Part shown: piece by piece, positions 7,836 through 16,680 of the stretch
Numbering within the stretch: the first letter of the stretch is position 1
Layout of the letters: each line of letters opens with the position of its first letter
Assembly (NCBI RefSeq): GCF_900091595.1
Contig: NZ_FMCW01000021.1
Location: forward strand, 1-43,031
Direction of reading: 5' to 3'
Source: Micromonospora haikouensis
GTDB lineage: Bacteria > Actinomycetota > Actinomycetes > Mycobacteriales > Micromonosporaceae
DNA length: 43,031 nucleotides
Made by a program: the position numbers and the translations under genes
The notes under the pieces: generated by a model
The model's input: the letters and a program-made list of their open reading frames with translations, nothing else
Databases searched by the model: none
Told to the model about the DNA's origin: nothing

Positions 7836-8969
7836 ATGGTCACCCCGTCGACGTCCGGCCCGCAGGGCGGTGCCGCCGCACCGGCCGCGCTGGGCGAGCG
7901 CGTCCCCGACGTCGCGCGGATCGCCGTGCTGCGCGCCAACGCGCTCGGCGACTTCATCTTCATCCTGCCCGCCCTGGAGGCGCTGCGCGCCGCGTACCCG
8001 CAGGCGGAGATCGTGCTGCTCGGCGCGCCGTGGCACGCGCAGCTCTGGCGCGACCGGCCCGGCCCGGTGGACCGGGTGCTGGTGGTCCCGCCCGCGCCCG
8101 GCATCCGCGAGCCCGGCGCGGGCGAGCCGGAGTCGTCGATGGGCGACTTCCTCGCCGCCGCCCGCGCCGAACGCTTCGACCTGGCCCTGCAGCTGCACGG
8201 CGGTGGGGGCAACTCCAACCCGATCGTCGGCGGCCTCGGCGCGCGGGTCACCGCCGGGCTGCGCGCCGAGGACGCCCCGCCGCTGGACCGGTGGATCCGC
8301 TACGTCTACTACCAGCACGAGGTGCTGCGCTACCTGGAGGTGGTCGGCCTGGTCGGCGCGCCGCCCGCCGGGATCGTCCCCGTGCTGGCGGTCACCGACG
8401 CCGACCGGGCCGAGGCCGACGCGGTGCTCGGCCCGCCGGGGCGGCCCCGGGTGGCCCTGCACCCCGGGGCCACCGACACGCGGCGGCGCTGGCCGGCCGA
8501 GCGGTTCGCCGAGGTGGCCCGCGCCCTGGCCGGCGACGGCTACGAGGTGCTGGTCACCGGCACGCCCGCCGAACGGGACGTGGTGGACCGGGTGGTCGCG
8601 GCGGCCGGCGTGCCGGTGCGCCCGCTCGTCGGCGCGCTCGGCCTCGGCGGGCTCGCCGCCTGCTACGCCGGCTGCGCGCTGGTGGTCTCCAACGACACCG
8701 GCCCGCTGCACCTGGCCGCCGCCGTCGGCACCCCCACGGTGGGCGTCTACTGGATCGGCAACCTGATCAACGGGGGGCATCTGCTGCGCGGCCGGCACCG
8801 CCCGATCGCCTCCTGGACGGTGCGCTGCCCGGTCTGCGGCGTCGACTGCACCCCCGGGATCTACCCGCACCGCCCCGGCGACGGCGAGTGCCCGCACCGG
8901 GACTCGTTCGTCGCCGACGTGCCGTCGATCGAGGTGCTGGAGGCGGCCCACGACCTGCTTGCCGGGTAA
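7836..8969 (+). CDS. GT9-family glycosyltransferase (heptosyltransferase-like)
   Basis: A 377-residue GT-B enzyme of family GT9, the family of ADP-heptose:LPS heptosyltransferases. It shows IAVLRANALGDFIFILPALEALRAAYP (N-terminal Rossmann, about residues 29-55), a PRVALHPGATDTRRRWPAERFAEVARAL sugar-nucleotide site, and CALVVSNDTGPLHLAAAVGTPTVGVYW near the C-terminal active site. Unusual is a late Cys-rich stretch CPVCGVDC...C, possibly metal-binding. Actinomycetes lack LPS, so the acceptor is likely another glycan. It faces a GT2 enzyme and an HldE-like kinase, suggesting a heptose or rare-sugar pathway. Its TAA stop is part of a palindromic repeat. Confidence 0.85.
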   Translation: MVTPSTSGPQGGAAAPAALGERVPDVARIAVLRANALGDFIFILPALEALRAAYPQAEIVLLGAPWHAQLWRDRPGPVDRVLVVPPAPGIREPGAGEPESSMGDFLAAARAERFDLALQLHGGGGNSNPIVGGLGARVTAGLRAEDAPPLDRWIRYVYYQHEVLRYLEVVGLVGAPPAGIVPVLAVTDADRAEADAVLGPPGRPRVALHPGATDTRRRWPAERFAEVARALAGDGYEVLVTGTPAERDVVDRVVAAAGVPVRPLVGALGLGGLAACYAGCALVVSNDTGPLHLAAAVGTPTVGVYWIGNLINGGHLLRGRHRPIASWTVRCPVCGVDCTPGIYPHRPGDGECPHRDSFVADVPSIEVLEAAHDLLAG

Positions 8970-9018
8970 GGAAGGGCCCCCTGTTAACGCATACGGTCGA
9001 GAAGGGTCCCCTTCTCAC
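8966..9018. repeat. Stop-codon palindromic repeat, copy A
   Basis: The sequence begins GTAAGGAAGGGCCCCC (the TAA is the stop of the GT9 gene), continues GTTAACGCATACGGT, and ends in a hairpin GAGAAGG-4-CCTTCTC. The right end overlaps the TGA stop of the convergent GT2 gene (9015-9017). Related copies lie at 22456-22536 and 29961-30012. It is likely a bidirectional terminator. Confidence 0.7.
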
Positions 9019-9953
9019 ACCCGCTCGGGGGAGTCGGCGAGCACGACCTCCCACGCCTCGACGTCCCGCTCGGTGACCGTGGTCGGCGACTCCAGGTGAT
9101 AGGCGCCGCTGGGCAGGACGCCCGCGCCGCCGTGGCGCTCCAGCACGGCGAGCTGGGCGGCCACGTCCTCGCCCTGGTGGTTGGGCTGCACCCGCCGCCA
9201 GAAGTCGAAGCCGCCCGAGCCGACCAGCGCCGCCCGGTCGTACAGCACGCACCCGCCGACCCAGGAGACCTTGTACGCCCGCCACGCCCCCGCCGGCAGG
9301 CGCAGCCCCTCGGTGACGTGCAGCAGGTTCGCCGCCGAGTGGATCGACGCGCGCTCCCACTGCGGCGTGCCGGGGCGGACCCGCTCCGGCACCGGCCGGC
9401 CCGACCACTCCTCGTAGTGCCGGTGGGTCTGCGGCCGGACGTCGTCGACGTACGACAGCCCGTGCACCGCGTTGCCGACGAAGCCGCAGCCCAGCTCGCC
9501 GATCGCGGTGACCAGCCGGCGCAGGGTGCCCGGCTCCAGCCAGACGTCGTCGTCGAGGCAGAGCACGTAGCGGGCGACCGAGGCGTCCAGCAGGTACGCC
9601 CGGTGCTCGGCCAGCCCGCGCCGGGGCAGCCGGCGGGTCAGCAGCACCGGGTGGCCCCGGTGGCGCAGCGCCCGCACCATCGTCGCGGCGGCCGGGTGGG
9701 CGTACGCGGGGTCCCCGTCGGACTGGTCGCTGACCACCACGCCGAACCCGGCGACGCCCTCCTGGGCGGCCAGCCCGGCGAGGGTGACCGCCAGCTCGGT
9801 GGGCCGGTTGCGCGTCGGGATCAGCACGTCGAGCTGCCGCTGGCGGCGGAACCCGTCGGCCGTGCCGGGGTCGAGCGGTCGGCCGACGCCATCCGAGGCG
9901 GGGGCACGCGGTCGGTCGACGCCACCAGCGCCGGGGTCGGCCGGTCGGTTCAC
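9015..9953 (-). CDS. GT2-family glycosyltransferase
   Basis: A 312-residue GT-A enzyme. After a Pro/Gly-rich N-terminus comes RQLDVLIPTRNRPTELAVTLAGLAAQ (nucleotide-sugar site), then YVLCLDDDVWLEPGTLRRL with the D-D-D metal motif, GCGFVGNAVHG, and WVGGCVLYDRAALVGSGGFDFW. No membrane span is seen. The GTG start at 9953 overlaps the TGA of the HldE-like gene, so both are in one operon and coupled. Partner genes suggest it adds a heptose-like or other sugar to a cell-surface or secondary-metabolite glycan; this is inference. Confidence 0.82.
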   Translation of the reverse strand: MNRPADPGAGGVDRPRAPASDGVGRPLDPGTADGFRRQRQLDVLIPTRNRPTELAVTLAGLAAQEGVAGFGVVVSDQSDGDPAYAHPAAATMVRALRHRGHPVLLTRRLPRRGLAEHRAYLLDASVARYVLCLDDDVWLEPGTLRRLVTAIGELGCGFVGNAVHGLSYVDDVRPQTHRHYEEWSGRPVPERVRPGTPQWERASIHSAANLLHVTEGLRLPAGAWRAYKVSWVGGCVLYDRAALVGSGGFDFWRRVQPNHQGEDVAAQLAVLERHGGAGVLPSGAYHLESPTTVTERDVEAWEVVLADSPERV

Positions 9954-11875
9954 GCCGGCCGGCCCGGCGTCGACGCCGTGGAACCGTGGGCGTCCACCTG
10001 CTCCGGCTCGCCCGGGACAGCCGATCGGCCGTGGGCGTCCACCCGCTCCGGCCCGCCCGGCACGGTCCCGTGGCCGTGCGCCCGGATGCGGTCGATGATC
10101 GCGGAGGTGGATCGGTCGGGCACGTACCCGAGGGTGCGGACCTGCCCGCCGAGCCGGCGCACCAGCGGGGCCTCCGGCACCATCTCCGGCGGGTAGTCGC
10201 CGCCCTTGACGTACACGTCGGGGCGGACGACCTCGATCAGGCCCGCCGGGGAGTCCTCCTCGAAGATCACCACGTGGTCCACGCAGGCCAGCGCGGCGAG
10301 CAGCGCGACCCGGTCCTCCACCGGGTTGACCGGCCGGTCCGGGCCCTTCAGCCGACGTACGCTGCCGTCGGAGTTGACCGCCACCACCAGCAGGTCCCCG
10401 AGGGCCCGCGCCTGCTCCAGGTAGCGCACGTGCCCCGGGTGCAGCACGTCGAAGCAGCCGTTGGTGAAGACCACCGACCGGCCCGCGCCGCGCCGGGTCT
10501 CCACGATGGCCGCCAGCTCGTCCGGGGCCACCAGCACGGGGTGCCCGGCGTCGTCGCCGCGCGCGCCGAGCGCGTGCAGCAGGTCCTCCCGCCGGCACAC
10601 GCAGGTGCCGGTGTCGGACACGGTGATGGTGGCGGCGAGCTGGGCGAGCTGCGCGGCGGTCGGCAGGGGCGCGGCGGCGGCCAGCGCCAGCGTCATCGCG
10701 GCCAGGTAGGCGTCCCCCGCGCCGACGGCGTGGCTCGCCGGGACCGGGGTGCTGTGGCTGCGCCGGGAGGCGCCGTCCGCGCCGCCGACCACCGCGCCCT
10801 CGGTGTCCAGGGTCACCGCGACCACGTCCGCGCCGGTGTGCGCGCGCAGCTCGGCCAGGCGGGCCTCGGCCAGCACGGCCCGGTCCACCCCGGTGCCAGC
10901 CAGGGCGCTCACCGTCACGCCGGTCCCGGTGACGCTGAGCCCGTCGCCGGTCATCGCCACCCGGTCCTCGCCGGGCGTCGGCTCGCCGGTCCCGCCTGTG
11001 GGCCGGCCGAGCGGCACCCCGGCCGGCGGCGGCGTGGCCCCCGGCGCTCCGGCTCCCGGCACTCCGGCCGGTGCGGCGGCCGCCGGGGATCCCGCCGCGC
11101 CCGGCGCGGTGCCCACGCTCAGCTCCGAGGGGCCGTCCGCCGGGTCGGCCGCCGGGTGGTCCAGGTGCAGGTGCGAGTCGGTACGCGAGGCGGCGCGGGC
11201 GAGCAGTCGGGTCGCCTCCGCGAAGCTGGGGGTGACCACGGTCGGCGCGAGCCCCCGCCAGTCGGCCAGGTCGTGCGCGTCGAGGGCGATCGTGGCGTAC
11301 CGGTCGCGGGCGGCGACCAGCCAGGCGCGGACGGGCGCGGGCAGCGCGCCCAGCCCGTAGTCGCAGACCACCAGGGTCGGCGCCTCGCCCCCGGCGGCGG
11401 CCCGCAGCTCCTCGGTGGCGCACTCCAGGGCGGTGAGCAGCCGCTGCACCCCGTCGCCGTCGAGCGCGTCGTCGGGGTCGCCGGAGTCCTCGCGCAGCAG
11501 GATCTGGTTGCCGGCGAGCATCCGCCGCTTCACGGGGGTGTGCCGGCCGGGCTGGGCGACGGTGCGGTCCCAGACCCCGGCCCGGTCGAGGCAGTCGTGC
11601 AGCTCGTCCCCGGCGACGTCCGCGCCGACCGGGGCGACCAGCACCGCCCGCCCGCCGAGGGCGGCCACGTTGACGGCGGTGTTCGCCGCCCCGCCGGCCG
11701 CCGAGATGCGTCGGCGCAGGGTGAGGACGGGGGCCGGGGCCTCCCGGCAGAGCCGGTCGGACTCGGCGAACCGCCACTCGTCGAGCATGGCGTCACCGAT
11801 CACCAGCACGGGGCGGCCCAGCCAGCTCTCCACGACGGTGGCGAGCCGGCGCTCTTCCGCTGCTGCTCCTGCCAT
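9950..11875 (-). CDS. hldE: HldE-like bifunctional sugar kinase/nucleotidyltransferase
   Basis: A 641-residue fusion. The N-terminal PfkB/ribokinase domain has GGAANTAVNVAALGG (about 61-75) and the ATP-site GAGDAYLA (about 385-392). The C-terminal cytidylyltransferase-like domain begins FTNGCFDVLHPGH (about 470-482) with the H-x-G-H nucleotidyl-transfer motif. The E. coli enzyme, about 477 residues, makes D-glycero-beta-D-manno-heptose-1-phosphate and then ADP-heptose. The extra length here is a Pro/Ala/Gly/Thr-rich insertion at about 240-330 inside the kinase domain and a repetitive C-terminal tail. Start ATG 11875. It heads an operon with the GT2 gene. Confidence 0.85.
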   Translation of the reverse strand: MAGAAAEERRLATVVESWLGRPVLVIGDAMLDEWRFAESDRLCREAPAPVLTLRRRISAAGGAANTAVNVAALGGRAVLVAPVGADVAGDELHDCLDRAGVWDRTVAQPGRHTPVKRRMLAGNQILLREDSGDPDDALDGDGVQRLLTALECATEELRAAAGGEAPTLVVCDYGLGALPAPVRAWLVAARDRYATIALDAHDLADWRGLAPTVVTPSFAEATRLLARAASRTDSHLHLDHPAADPADGPSELSVGTAPGAAGSPAAAAPAGVPGAGAPGATPPPAGVPLGRPTGGTGEPTPGEDRVAMTGDGLSVTGTGVTVSALAGTGVDRAVLAEARLAELRAHTGADVVAVTLDTEGAVVGGADGASRRSHSTPVPASHAVGAGDAYLAAMTLALAAAAPLPTAAQLAQLAATITVSDTGTCVCRREDLLHALGARGDDAGHPVLVAPDELAAIVETRRGAGRSVVFTNGCFDVLHPGHVRYLEQARALGDLLVVAVNSDGSVRRLKGPDRPVNPVEDRVALLAALACVDHVVIFEEDSPAGLIEVVRPDVYVKGGDYPPEMVPEAPLVRRLGGQVRTLGYVPDRSTSAIIDRIRAHGHGTVPGGPERVDAHGRSAVPGEPEQVDAHGSTASTPGRPA

Positions 11876-11977
11876 GCCACCCCGGGTCCCCCGGCCCTGC
11901 GGGATCAAACCTGGGCCGGTTTCGGGCGGCGGGCCCCGGGAACCGTCCAGGGGTACCCCGGAGAGGAGAGACACGAC

Positions 11978-12529
11978 ATGGCAGGCACGACACTGCAGGG
12001 CAAGCGGATCGCCTTCCTGGCCACCGACGGCGTGGAGGAGGTCGAGTACACCCGGCCGCGCGAGGCGGTCGAGAACGCCGGGGCGACGGCGGAGCTGGTC
12101 TCGCTCAAGCCGGGCAAGATCCAGGCATTCGACCATCTGGACCACGGTGGGACGTACGACGTCGAGGTGACCGTCGCCGACGCGGACGCCGGCCGGTACG
12201 ACGGCCTGGTGCTGCCCGGCGGGGTGGCGAACCCGGACTTCCTGCGCACCGACCCGGACGCGGTCCGGTTCGTGAAGGCGTTCTTCGACGCCGGCAAGCC
12301 GGTCGGGGTGATCTGCCACGGCCCGTGGACCCTGGTCGAGGCGGACGTGGTGCGGGGCCGCCGGATCACCTCGTGGCCGAGCCTGCGCACCGACCTGACG
12401 AACGCGGGCGCGACCTGGGTCGACGAGCCGGTCGTCACGGACGACGGGCTGGTCAGCAGCCGCAAGCCGGATGACCTGCCCGCCTTCTGCGCCAAGATCG
12501 TCGAGGAGTTCGCCGAGGGCCGCCACTGA
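11978..12529 (+). CDS. DJ-1/PfpI-family protein (class I glutamine amidotransferase-like)
   Basis: A 183-residue protein with KRIAFLATDGVEEVEYTRPREAVENAG at the N-terminus, YDGLVLPGGVANPDFLR and the nucleophile elbow VGVICHGPWTLVEA (Cys about residue 109 with adjacent His). This is the PfpI/YhbO type, described as intracellular proteases or deglycases; the actual activity is disputed in the literature. The start ATG follows GGAGAGGAGAG. It is divergent from the HldE-like gene and ends in a hairpin before the exporter gene. Confidence 0.88.
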   Translation: MAGTTLQGKRIAFLATDGVEEVEYTRPREAVENAGATAELVSLKPGKIQAFDHLDHGGTYDVEVTVADADAGRYDGLVLPGGVANPDFLRTDPDAVRFVKAFFDAGKPVGVICHGPWTLVEADVVRGRRITSWPSLRTDLTNAGATWVDEPVVTDDGLVSSRKPDDLPAFCAKIVEEFAEGRH

Positions 12530-12543
12530 ACGGGGAACGCTTC

Positions 12544-12580
12544 TTCCCGCCCGGCCCGCATGATCCGCGCCGGGCGGGAA
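12544..12580 (+). terminator. Hairpin terminator
   Basis: A 12-bp GC stem (12544-12555 with 12569-12580) and a 13-nt loop follow the PfpI stop. The outer CTTCTT/AAGAAG bases extend it with one bulge. The right flank AGAAGG also forms the ribosome binding site of the next gene. Confidence 0.55.
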
Positions 12581-12590
12581 AGAAGGCGGG

Positions 12591-14261
12591 ATGACCACGC
12601 AAGAAAGCCCGGTGTTGCACCCCCGGCAGCTACGCCTGCTCATGTTCGGCCTGATGACGGGCATGCTGCTCGCCGCGCTGGACCAGACCATCGTCGGCAC
12701 GGCGCTGCCCACCATCGTCGGCGAGCTGGGCGGGATCGACCACTACTCGTGGGTGGTCACCGCCTACCTGCTCGCCTCCACCGCCTCCACCCCGCTGTAC
12801 GGCAAGATGGCCGACCTGTACGGCCGCCGCCCGGTGTTCCTCTTCTCGATCGGGACGTTCCTGCTCGGCTCGCTGCTGGCCGGGCTGTCGCAGGACATGA
12901 CCCAGTTGATCGTGACCCGGGGCGTGCAGGGCCTCGGCGCGGGTGGCCTGATGACGCTCGCGTTCACGATCATCTCGGACGTGGTGTCGCCCCGGGAACG
13001 CGGTCGCTACCAGGGCCTGTTCGGGGCGGTGTTCGGCATCGCCTCGGTGGCCGGGCCGCTGGTCGGCGGCTACTTCGCCGAGGCCAACTGGCGGTGGATC
13101 TTCTACCTGAACGTGCCGCTGGCGATCCTGGCCATCGTGGTCTGCTACCACGTCATGCGGCTCATCCCGTTCCAGCGGCGGGAACACGCGATCGACTGGC
13201 TCGGGGCGGCGCTGCTGGTCGCCGGGGTGAGCTGCCTGCTGCTCGCGCTGAGCTGGGGCGGCAACTCGTACGCCTGGGGCTCCGCCGTGATCATCGGGCT
13301 GTTCGTGGCCGGGGCGGTGCTGGGCGGGCTCTTCCTGCTCCAGGAGGCGCGGGTCGCCGAGCCGATCCTGCCGCTGCGGCTGTTCCGCAGCCGGACGTTC
13401 GCGCTGGCCAACGGGGCCGGCTTCGTCCTGGGCCTGGTGATGTTCGGGTCGATCATCTTCATCCCGCTGTATCTCCAGATCGTCAAGGGCGCCTCGCCGA
13501 CCCGCAGCGGCCTGCTGATGCTGCCGATGATGGCCGGCATCATCGTCACCTCGGTCCTCACCGGCCGGGCGATGACCCGGATCGGCCGGTACAAGTGGTT
13601 CCCGGTCGCCGGGTCGGCGGTGCTGCTCGCCGGCATGCTGCTGTTCACCCGCCTGGCCGTCGACACGTCGCTGTGGGTGGCGTTCGGCTATCTGACGGTC
13701 ATCGGCGTCGGGCTGGGGCTGTCCATGCAGTCGCTGATCCTCGCCGTGCAGAACTCGGTGGGCCCCCGGGACCTCGGCGCGGGCACCTCCTCGGCGACGT
13801 TCTTCCGGTCGCTGGGCGGCTCGTTCGGGGTGGCGATCCTCGGGGCGGTGCTGTCGTCCCGGCTCGCCGACCAGCTCGCCGCCCGGATGCCGGCCGCGCT
13901 CGCGCAGCTCCCGCCGCAGCAGCGGGCGGCGGTGCTGGCCGGCGGCGGCAACAACGTGTCGATCAACGACCCGGCGACGATCCTGGCCCTGCCCGGCCCG
14001 GTCCGCGCCGCCATCCAGGCCGCCTTCGTGGAGTCGCTGCACCTGGTCTTTCTCACCACCGGGCTGGTCGCCGTCGTGGCGGTGCTGGTGACCCTGGCAC
14101 TGCCCGACGAGAAGCTGCGCGGGGCCGGGCCGCGCGGCGCGTCGGGCGGGGCCGACCCGCTGGGCGGGAAGGCTCCCGCCCCGGGCGGCAAGCCGCTGGC
14201 GAAGGAGTCGCGGGACGAGGCCGCCGCCGAGATGGAGGCCAAGAGCCAGACGATGCTGTGA
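12591..14261 (+). CDS. MFS drug exporter, DHA2 (EmrB/QacA) family
   Basis: A 556-residue protein with about 14 hydrophobic segments. Motif D1-like LDQTIVGTALPTIVGEL (span 1), loop 2-3 motif A GKMADLYGRRPVF, and motif C-like GPLVGGYFAE place it in the drug:H+ antiporter-2 family. It exports hydrophobic compounds using the proton gradient. Substrates cannot be told. The C-terminus is a long charged cytoplasmic tail rich in Gly, Lys and Glu (about residues 508-556). Start ATG 12591 has AAGAAGG upstream. No local regulator is adjacent. Confidence 0.9.
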   Translation: MTTQESPVLHPRQLRLLMFGLMTGMLLAALDQTIVGTALPTIVGELGGIDHYSWVVTAYLLASTASTPLYGKMADLYGRRPVFLFSIGTFLLGSLLAGLSQDMTQLIVTRGVQGLGAGGLMTLAFTIISDVVSPRERGRYQGLFGAVFGIASVAGPLVGGYFAEANWRWIFYLNVPLAILAIVVCYHVMRLIPFQRREHAIDWLGAALLVAGVSCLLLALSWGGNSYAWGSAVIIGLFVAGAVLGGLFLLQEARVAEPILPLRLFRSRTFALANGAGFVLGLVMFGSIIFIPLYLQIVKGASPTRSGLLMLPMMAGIIVTSVLTGRAMTRIGRYKWFPVAGSAVLLAGMLLFTRLAVDTSLWVAFGYLTVIGVGLGLSMQSLILAVQNSVGPRDLGAGTSSATFFRSLGGSFGVAILGAVLSSRLADQLAARMPAALAQLPPQQRAAVLAGGGNNVSINDPATILALPGPVRAAIQAAFVESLHLVFLTTGLVAVVAVLVTLALPDEKLRGAGPRGASGGADPLGGKAPAPGGKPLAKESRDEAAAEMEAKSQTML

Positions 14262-14263
14262 GC

Positions 14264-14311
14264 CCCGCCCCGCCCCGCCCCGCCCCGCCCCGCCCCGCTC
14301 CGCCCCGCCCC
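14264..14311. repeat. CCCCG tandem repeat
   Basis: About nine near-perfect CCCCG (or CCGCC phase) units follow the exporter stop. At about 14318-14380 a 34-bp unit containing GGCGGGGTGGAGCCGGGCGG is repeated in tandem. This is low-complexity DNA, liable to slippage and assembly error. Confidence 0.7.
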
Positions 14312-14383
14312 TTCCCGGGCGGGGTGGAGCCGGGCGGCCGGGCCCAGGCGGGGTGGAGCCGGGCGGCCGGGTTCGGGCGGCGG

Positions 14384-14875
14384 CTACTTCAGGATCATCC
14401 GGTTGGCCTGCTCGAAGACGTCCAGGTCGGCGAGGGTCTCGGTGACGGAGGCCGACAGCGGGGCGGGGAACCGGTCGCGGTGGAAGAAGCCCGCGTCGGT
14501 GGTCTCGTCGGTGGCCCGGACCAGCTCGCCGTCCCAGTCCTCGACGCGGAAGGCGACGGTGAAGACCTGGTAGGTGTGGCCGTACATGTTGGTGGTGATC
14601 CGGTCGGGGCCGGTGTAGAGGGCGAACGCGCCCACCCGCAGGGCGCGCAGCCCGGTCTCCTCGCGCACCTCGCGTACCGCGCAGTCGGCGATCGACTCGC
14701 CCAGCTCCATCGCCCCGGCCGGCATGGCCCACTGGCCGTTGTCGGAGCGCCGGATCAGCAGCACCCGGCCGGCGCTGTCGCGGACCACCGCGCGGGCGCC
14801 GACGAACATCAGGGTGCGGTCACCGGCGAGGGCGCGAAGCTGCCCGACGTACGAGTCGGCCCAGGAGATGCTCAC
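14384..14875 (-). CDS. Nudix hydrolase
   Basis: A 163-residue pyrophosphohydrolase. A full Nudix box is present: GAMELGESIADCAVREVREETGL (about residues 54-76), matching G-x5-E-x7-R-E-U-x-E-E-x-G-U. It is preceded by LLIRRSDNGQWAMP and followed by a YTGPDRITTNMYGHTYQVFTVAF strand pair. The substrate is unknown; nucleotide sugars or oxidised nucleotides are typical. The GTG start at 14875 sits 6 nt after a TAGGTT box, so the mRNA is probably leaderless. It is divergent from the acyl-CoA ligase gene. Confidence 0.87.
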   Translation of the reverse strand: MSISWADSYVGQLRALAGDRTLMFVGARAVVRDSAGRVLLIRRSDNGQWAMPAGAMELGESIADCAVREVREETGLRALRVGAFALYTGPDRITTNMYGHTYQVFTVAFRVEDWDGELVRATDETTDAGFFHRDRFPAPLSASVTETLADLDVFEQANRMILK

Positions 14876-14881
14876 CCGGAC

Positions 14882-14887
14882 AACCTA
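14882..14887 (-). promoter_or_regulatory. -10 box TAGGTT of leaderless promoter
   Basis: TAGGTT on the minus strand ends 6 nt before the GTG at 14875 of the Nudix gene. No Shine-Dalgarno sequence is present. Confidence 0.45.
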
Positions 14888-14918
14888 ACGGGGGTTCCCA
14901 ACGGATGACCGCCGACAC

Positions 14919-14924
14919 TAGCTT
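14919..14924 (+). promoter_or_regulatory. -10 box TAGCTT of leaderless promoter
   Basis: TAGCTT ends 7 nt before the ATG at 14932. A weak -35 candidate, TTCCCA, lies at 14895-14900. It supports 14932 over the in-frame ATG at 14905. Confidence 0.55.
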
Positions 14925-14931
14925 GTTACCC

Positions 14932-16581
14932 ATGCGTAGCACGATGATGGACGCGCCGCTCCAGGTCGCCCGGATCCTCGAACACGGCGCCACGGTGCAC
15001 GGCACCGCCGAGGTGGTCACCTGGACCGGCGGCGAGCCGCGTCGCATGTCGTACGCCGAGGTGGGGCGGTCGGCGGCCCGGCTGGCCCACGCGCTGCGCG
15101 ACGAGTGCGGGGTGACCGGCGACGAGCGGGTCGCCACGTTCATGTGGAACAACAACGAGCACCTGGTGGCCTACTTCGCGGTGCCCAGCATGGGCGCGGT
15201 GCTGCACACGCTCAACCTGCGACTCTTCCCCGACCAGGTCGCCTACATCGCCAACCACGCGCAGGACCGGGTGGTGCTGGTCGACTCGACGCTGATCCCG
15301 CTGCTGGCCCGGGTCATCGGCGACCTGGCCACGGTGCGGCACGTGGTGGTCGTCGGCGGGGGCGACCCCGCACCGCTGGTGGCGGCGGCCGGCGACCGGA
15401 TCGCCGTACACCATTGGGACGCCCTGCTGGCTGGCAAGCCGGAGGTCTTCGACTGGCCGGAGGTCGACGAGCGCGACGCGGCCGCCCTCTGCTACACCTC
15501 CGGGACCACCGGCAACCCCAAGGGGGTCGCCTACTCGCACCGGTCGATCTACCTGCACTCGTTGCAGATCTGCATGCCGGAGGGGTTCGGCCTCGGGCCG
15601 ACCGACCGGGAGCTGGCCATCGTGCCGATGTTCCACGCCATGTCCTGGGGGCTGCCGTATGCGGCGTTCCTCTCCGGCGCGTCGCTGATCATGCCGGACC
15701 GGTTCCTCCAGGCCGCCCCCATCGCCGCGATGATCGCCGCCGAGCGGCCCACCCTGGCCGGCGCGGTGCCGACCATCTGGAACGACCTGCTGGCCTACCT
15801 CGACGCGCACGACGTGGACACCTCCTCGCTGAAGGAGGTCATCGTCGGCGGCTCGGCCTGCCCGCCCGCTCTCATGCACGCGTTCGACGAGCGGCACCAC
15901 ATCGACGTGATCCACGCCTGGGGGATGACCGAGATGTCCCCGCTGGGCTCGGTGGCCCGGCCGCCGGCGGGGGCGACCGGCGAGGACGCCTGGCGCTACC
16001 GGTACACGCAGGGCCGCGTCCCGGCCGGTGTCGCCGCGCGGATCGTGGGCCCGCTGGGCGAGCCGCTGCCCGCCGACGGGGCCTCCGTCGGGGAGCTGGA
16101 GGTCCGGGGGCCGTGGGTGACCGCCCGGTACGTCGGCGACGACGCCCCGGACGAGGAGAAGTTCCGCGACGGCTGGCTGCGCACGGGCGACGTCGGGACG
16201 CTGTCGCCCGACGGGTACCTCACCCTCACCGACCGGGCGAAGGACGTGATCAAGTCCGGCGGCGAGTGGATCTCCTCGGTCGAGCTGGAGAACGCCCTGA
16301 TGGCCCACCCGGCGGTGCTGGAGGCCTGCGTGGTGGGCGTTCCGGACGAGCGCTGGGACGAGCGGCCCCTGGCCACGGTGGTGGTCCGCGAGGGCGCCGA
16401 GGTGACCGCCGAGGAGCTGCGCGACTTCCTGGCCGGTTCGGTGGCGCGCTGGCAGCTGCCGGAGCGGTGGGCGTTCGTCGACGCCGTGCCGAAGACCAGC
16501 GTCGGCAAGTTCGACAAGAAGGTCGTCCGGTCCCGGTACGCCGAAGGGGTCCTGACTGTCCGGGAGCTGACAACGCCGTAA
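14932..16581 (+). CDS. Acyl-CoA ligase (medium/long-chain fatty acid type)
   Basis: A 549-residue ANL-superfamily enzyme that activates a carboxylic acid with ATP and transfers it to CoA. Motifs in order: ALCYTSGTTGNPKGVAYSHRS (ATP loop, about residues 184-204), VIHAWGMTEMSPLG (A5), GWLRTGDVGTL and DRAKDVIKSGGEWISSVELEN (A7-A8 hinge), and a C-terminal TSVGKFDKK with the catalytic Lys. It resembles the medium-chain ligase type (AlkK-like). The leaderless promoter sets the start at 14932. Two hairpins follow the stop. Confidence 0.88.
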   Translation: MRSTMMDAPLQVARILEHGATVHGTAEVVTWTGGEPRRMSYAEVGRSAARLAHALRDECGVTGDERVATFMWNNNEHLVAYFAVPSMGAVLHTLNLRLFPDQVAYIANHAQDRVVLVDSTLIPLLARVIGDLATVRHVVVVGGGDPAPLVAAAGDRIAVHHWDALLAGKPEVFDWPEVDERDAAALCYTSGTTGNPKGVAYSHRSIYLHSLQICMPEGFGLGPTDRELAIVPMFHAMSWGLPYAAFLSGASLIMPDRFLQAAPIAAMIAAERPTLAGAVPTIWNDLLAYLDAHDVDTSSLKEVIVGGSACPPALMHAFDERHHIDVIHAWGMTEMSPLGSVARPPAGATGEDAWRYRYTQGRVPAGVAARIVGPLGEPLPADGASVGELEVRGPWVTARYVGDDAPDEEKFRDGWLRTGDVGTLSPDGYLTLTDRAKDVIKSGGEWISSVELENALMAHPAVLEACVVGVPDERWDERPLATVVVREGAEVTAEELRDFLAGSVARWQLPERWAFVDAVPKTSVGKFDKKVVRSRYAEGVLTVRELTTP

Positions 16582-16585
16582 CAAT

Positions 16586-16607
16586 TTCAGGCGCATCGTC
16601 GCCTGAA
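16586..16607 (+). terminator. Small hairpin after acyl-CoA ligase
   Basis: An 8-bp stem TTCAGGCG/CGCCTGAA with a 6-nt loop lies 5 nt after the stop codon. It probably works with the larger hairpin at 16644-16680. Confidence 0.4.
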
Positions 16608-16643
16608 TGGGCAGGGATGTACTCCTAGACCTCCCTCCCCCAA

Positions 16644-16680
16644 GGGCGGCCCCGGCGTTCGCACCGCGCCGGGGCCGCCC
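16644..16680. terminator. Strong GC hairpin between convergent genes
   Basis: A perfect 14-bp stem (16644-16657 with 16667-16680) with a 9-nt loop lies between the convergent acyl-CoA ligase and quinone reductase genes. Apart from this hairpin and the one at 16586-16607, the 16582-16800 stretch shows no gene. Confidence 0.65.

Noticed and set aside
9986..12529. 847-codon plus-strand frame opposite the HldE-like gene
   Set aside because: Only the last 183 codons (PfpI-type protein from 11978) are real; a ribosome binding site marks that start.
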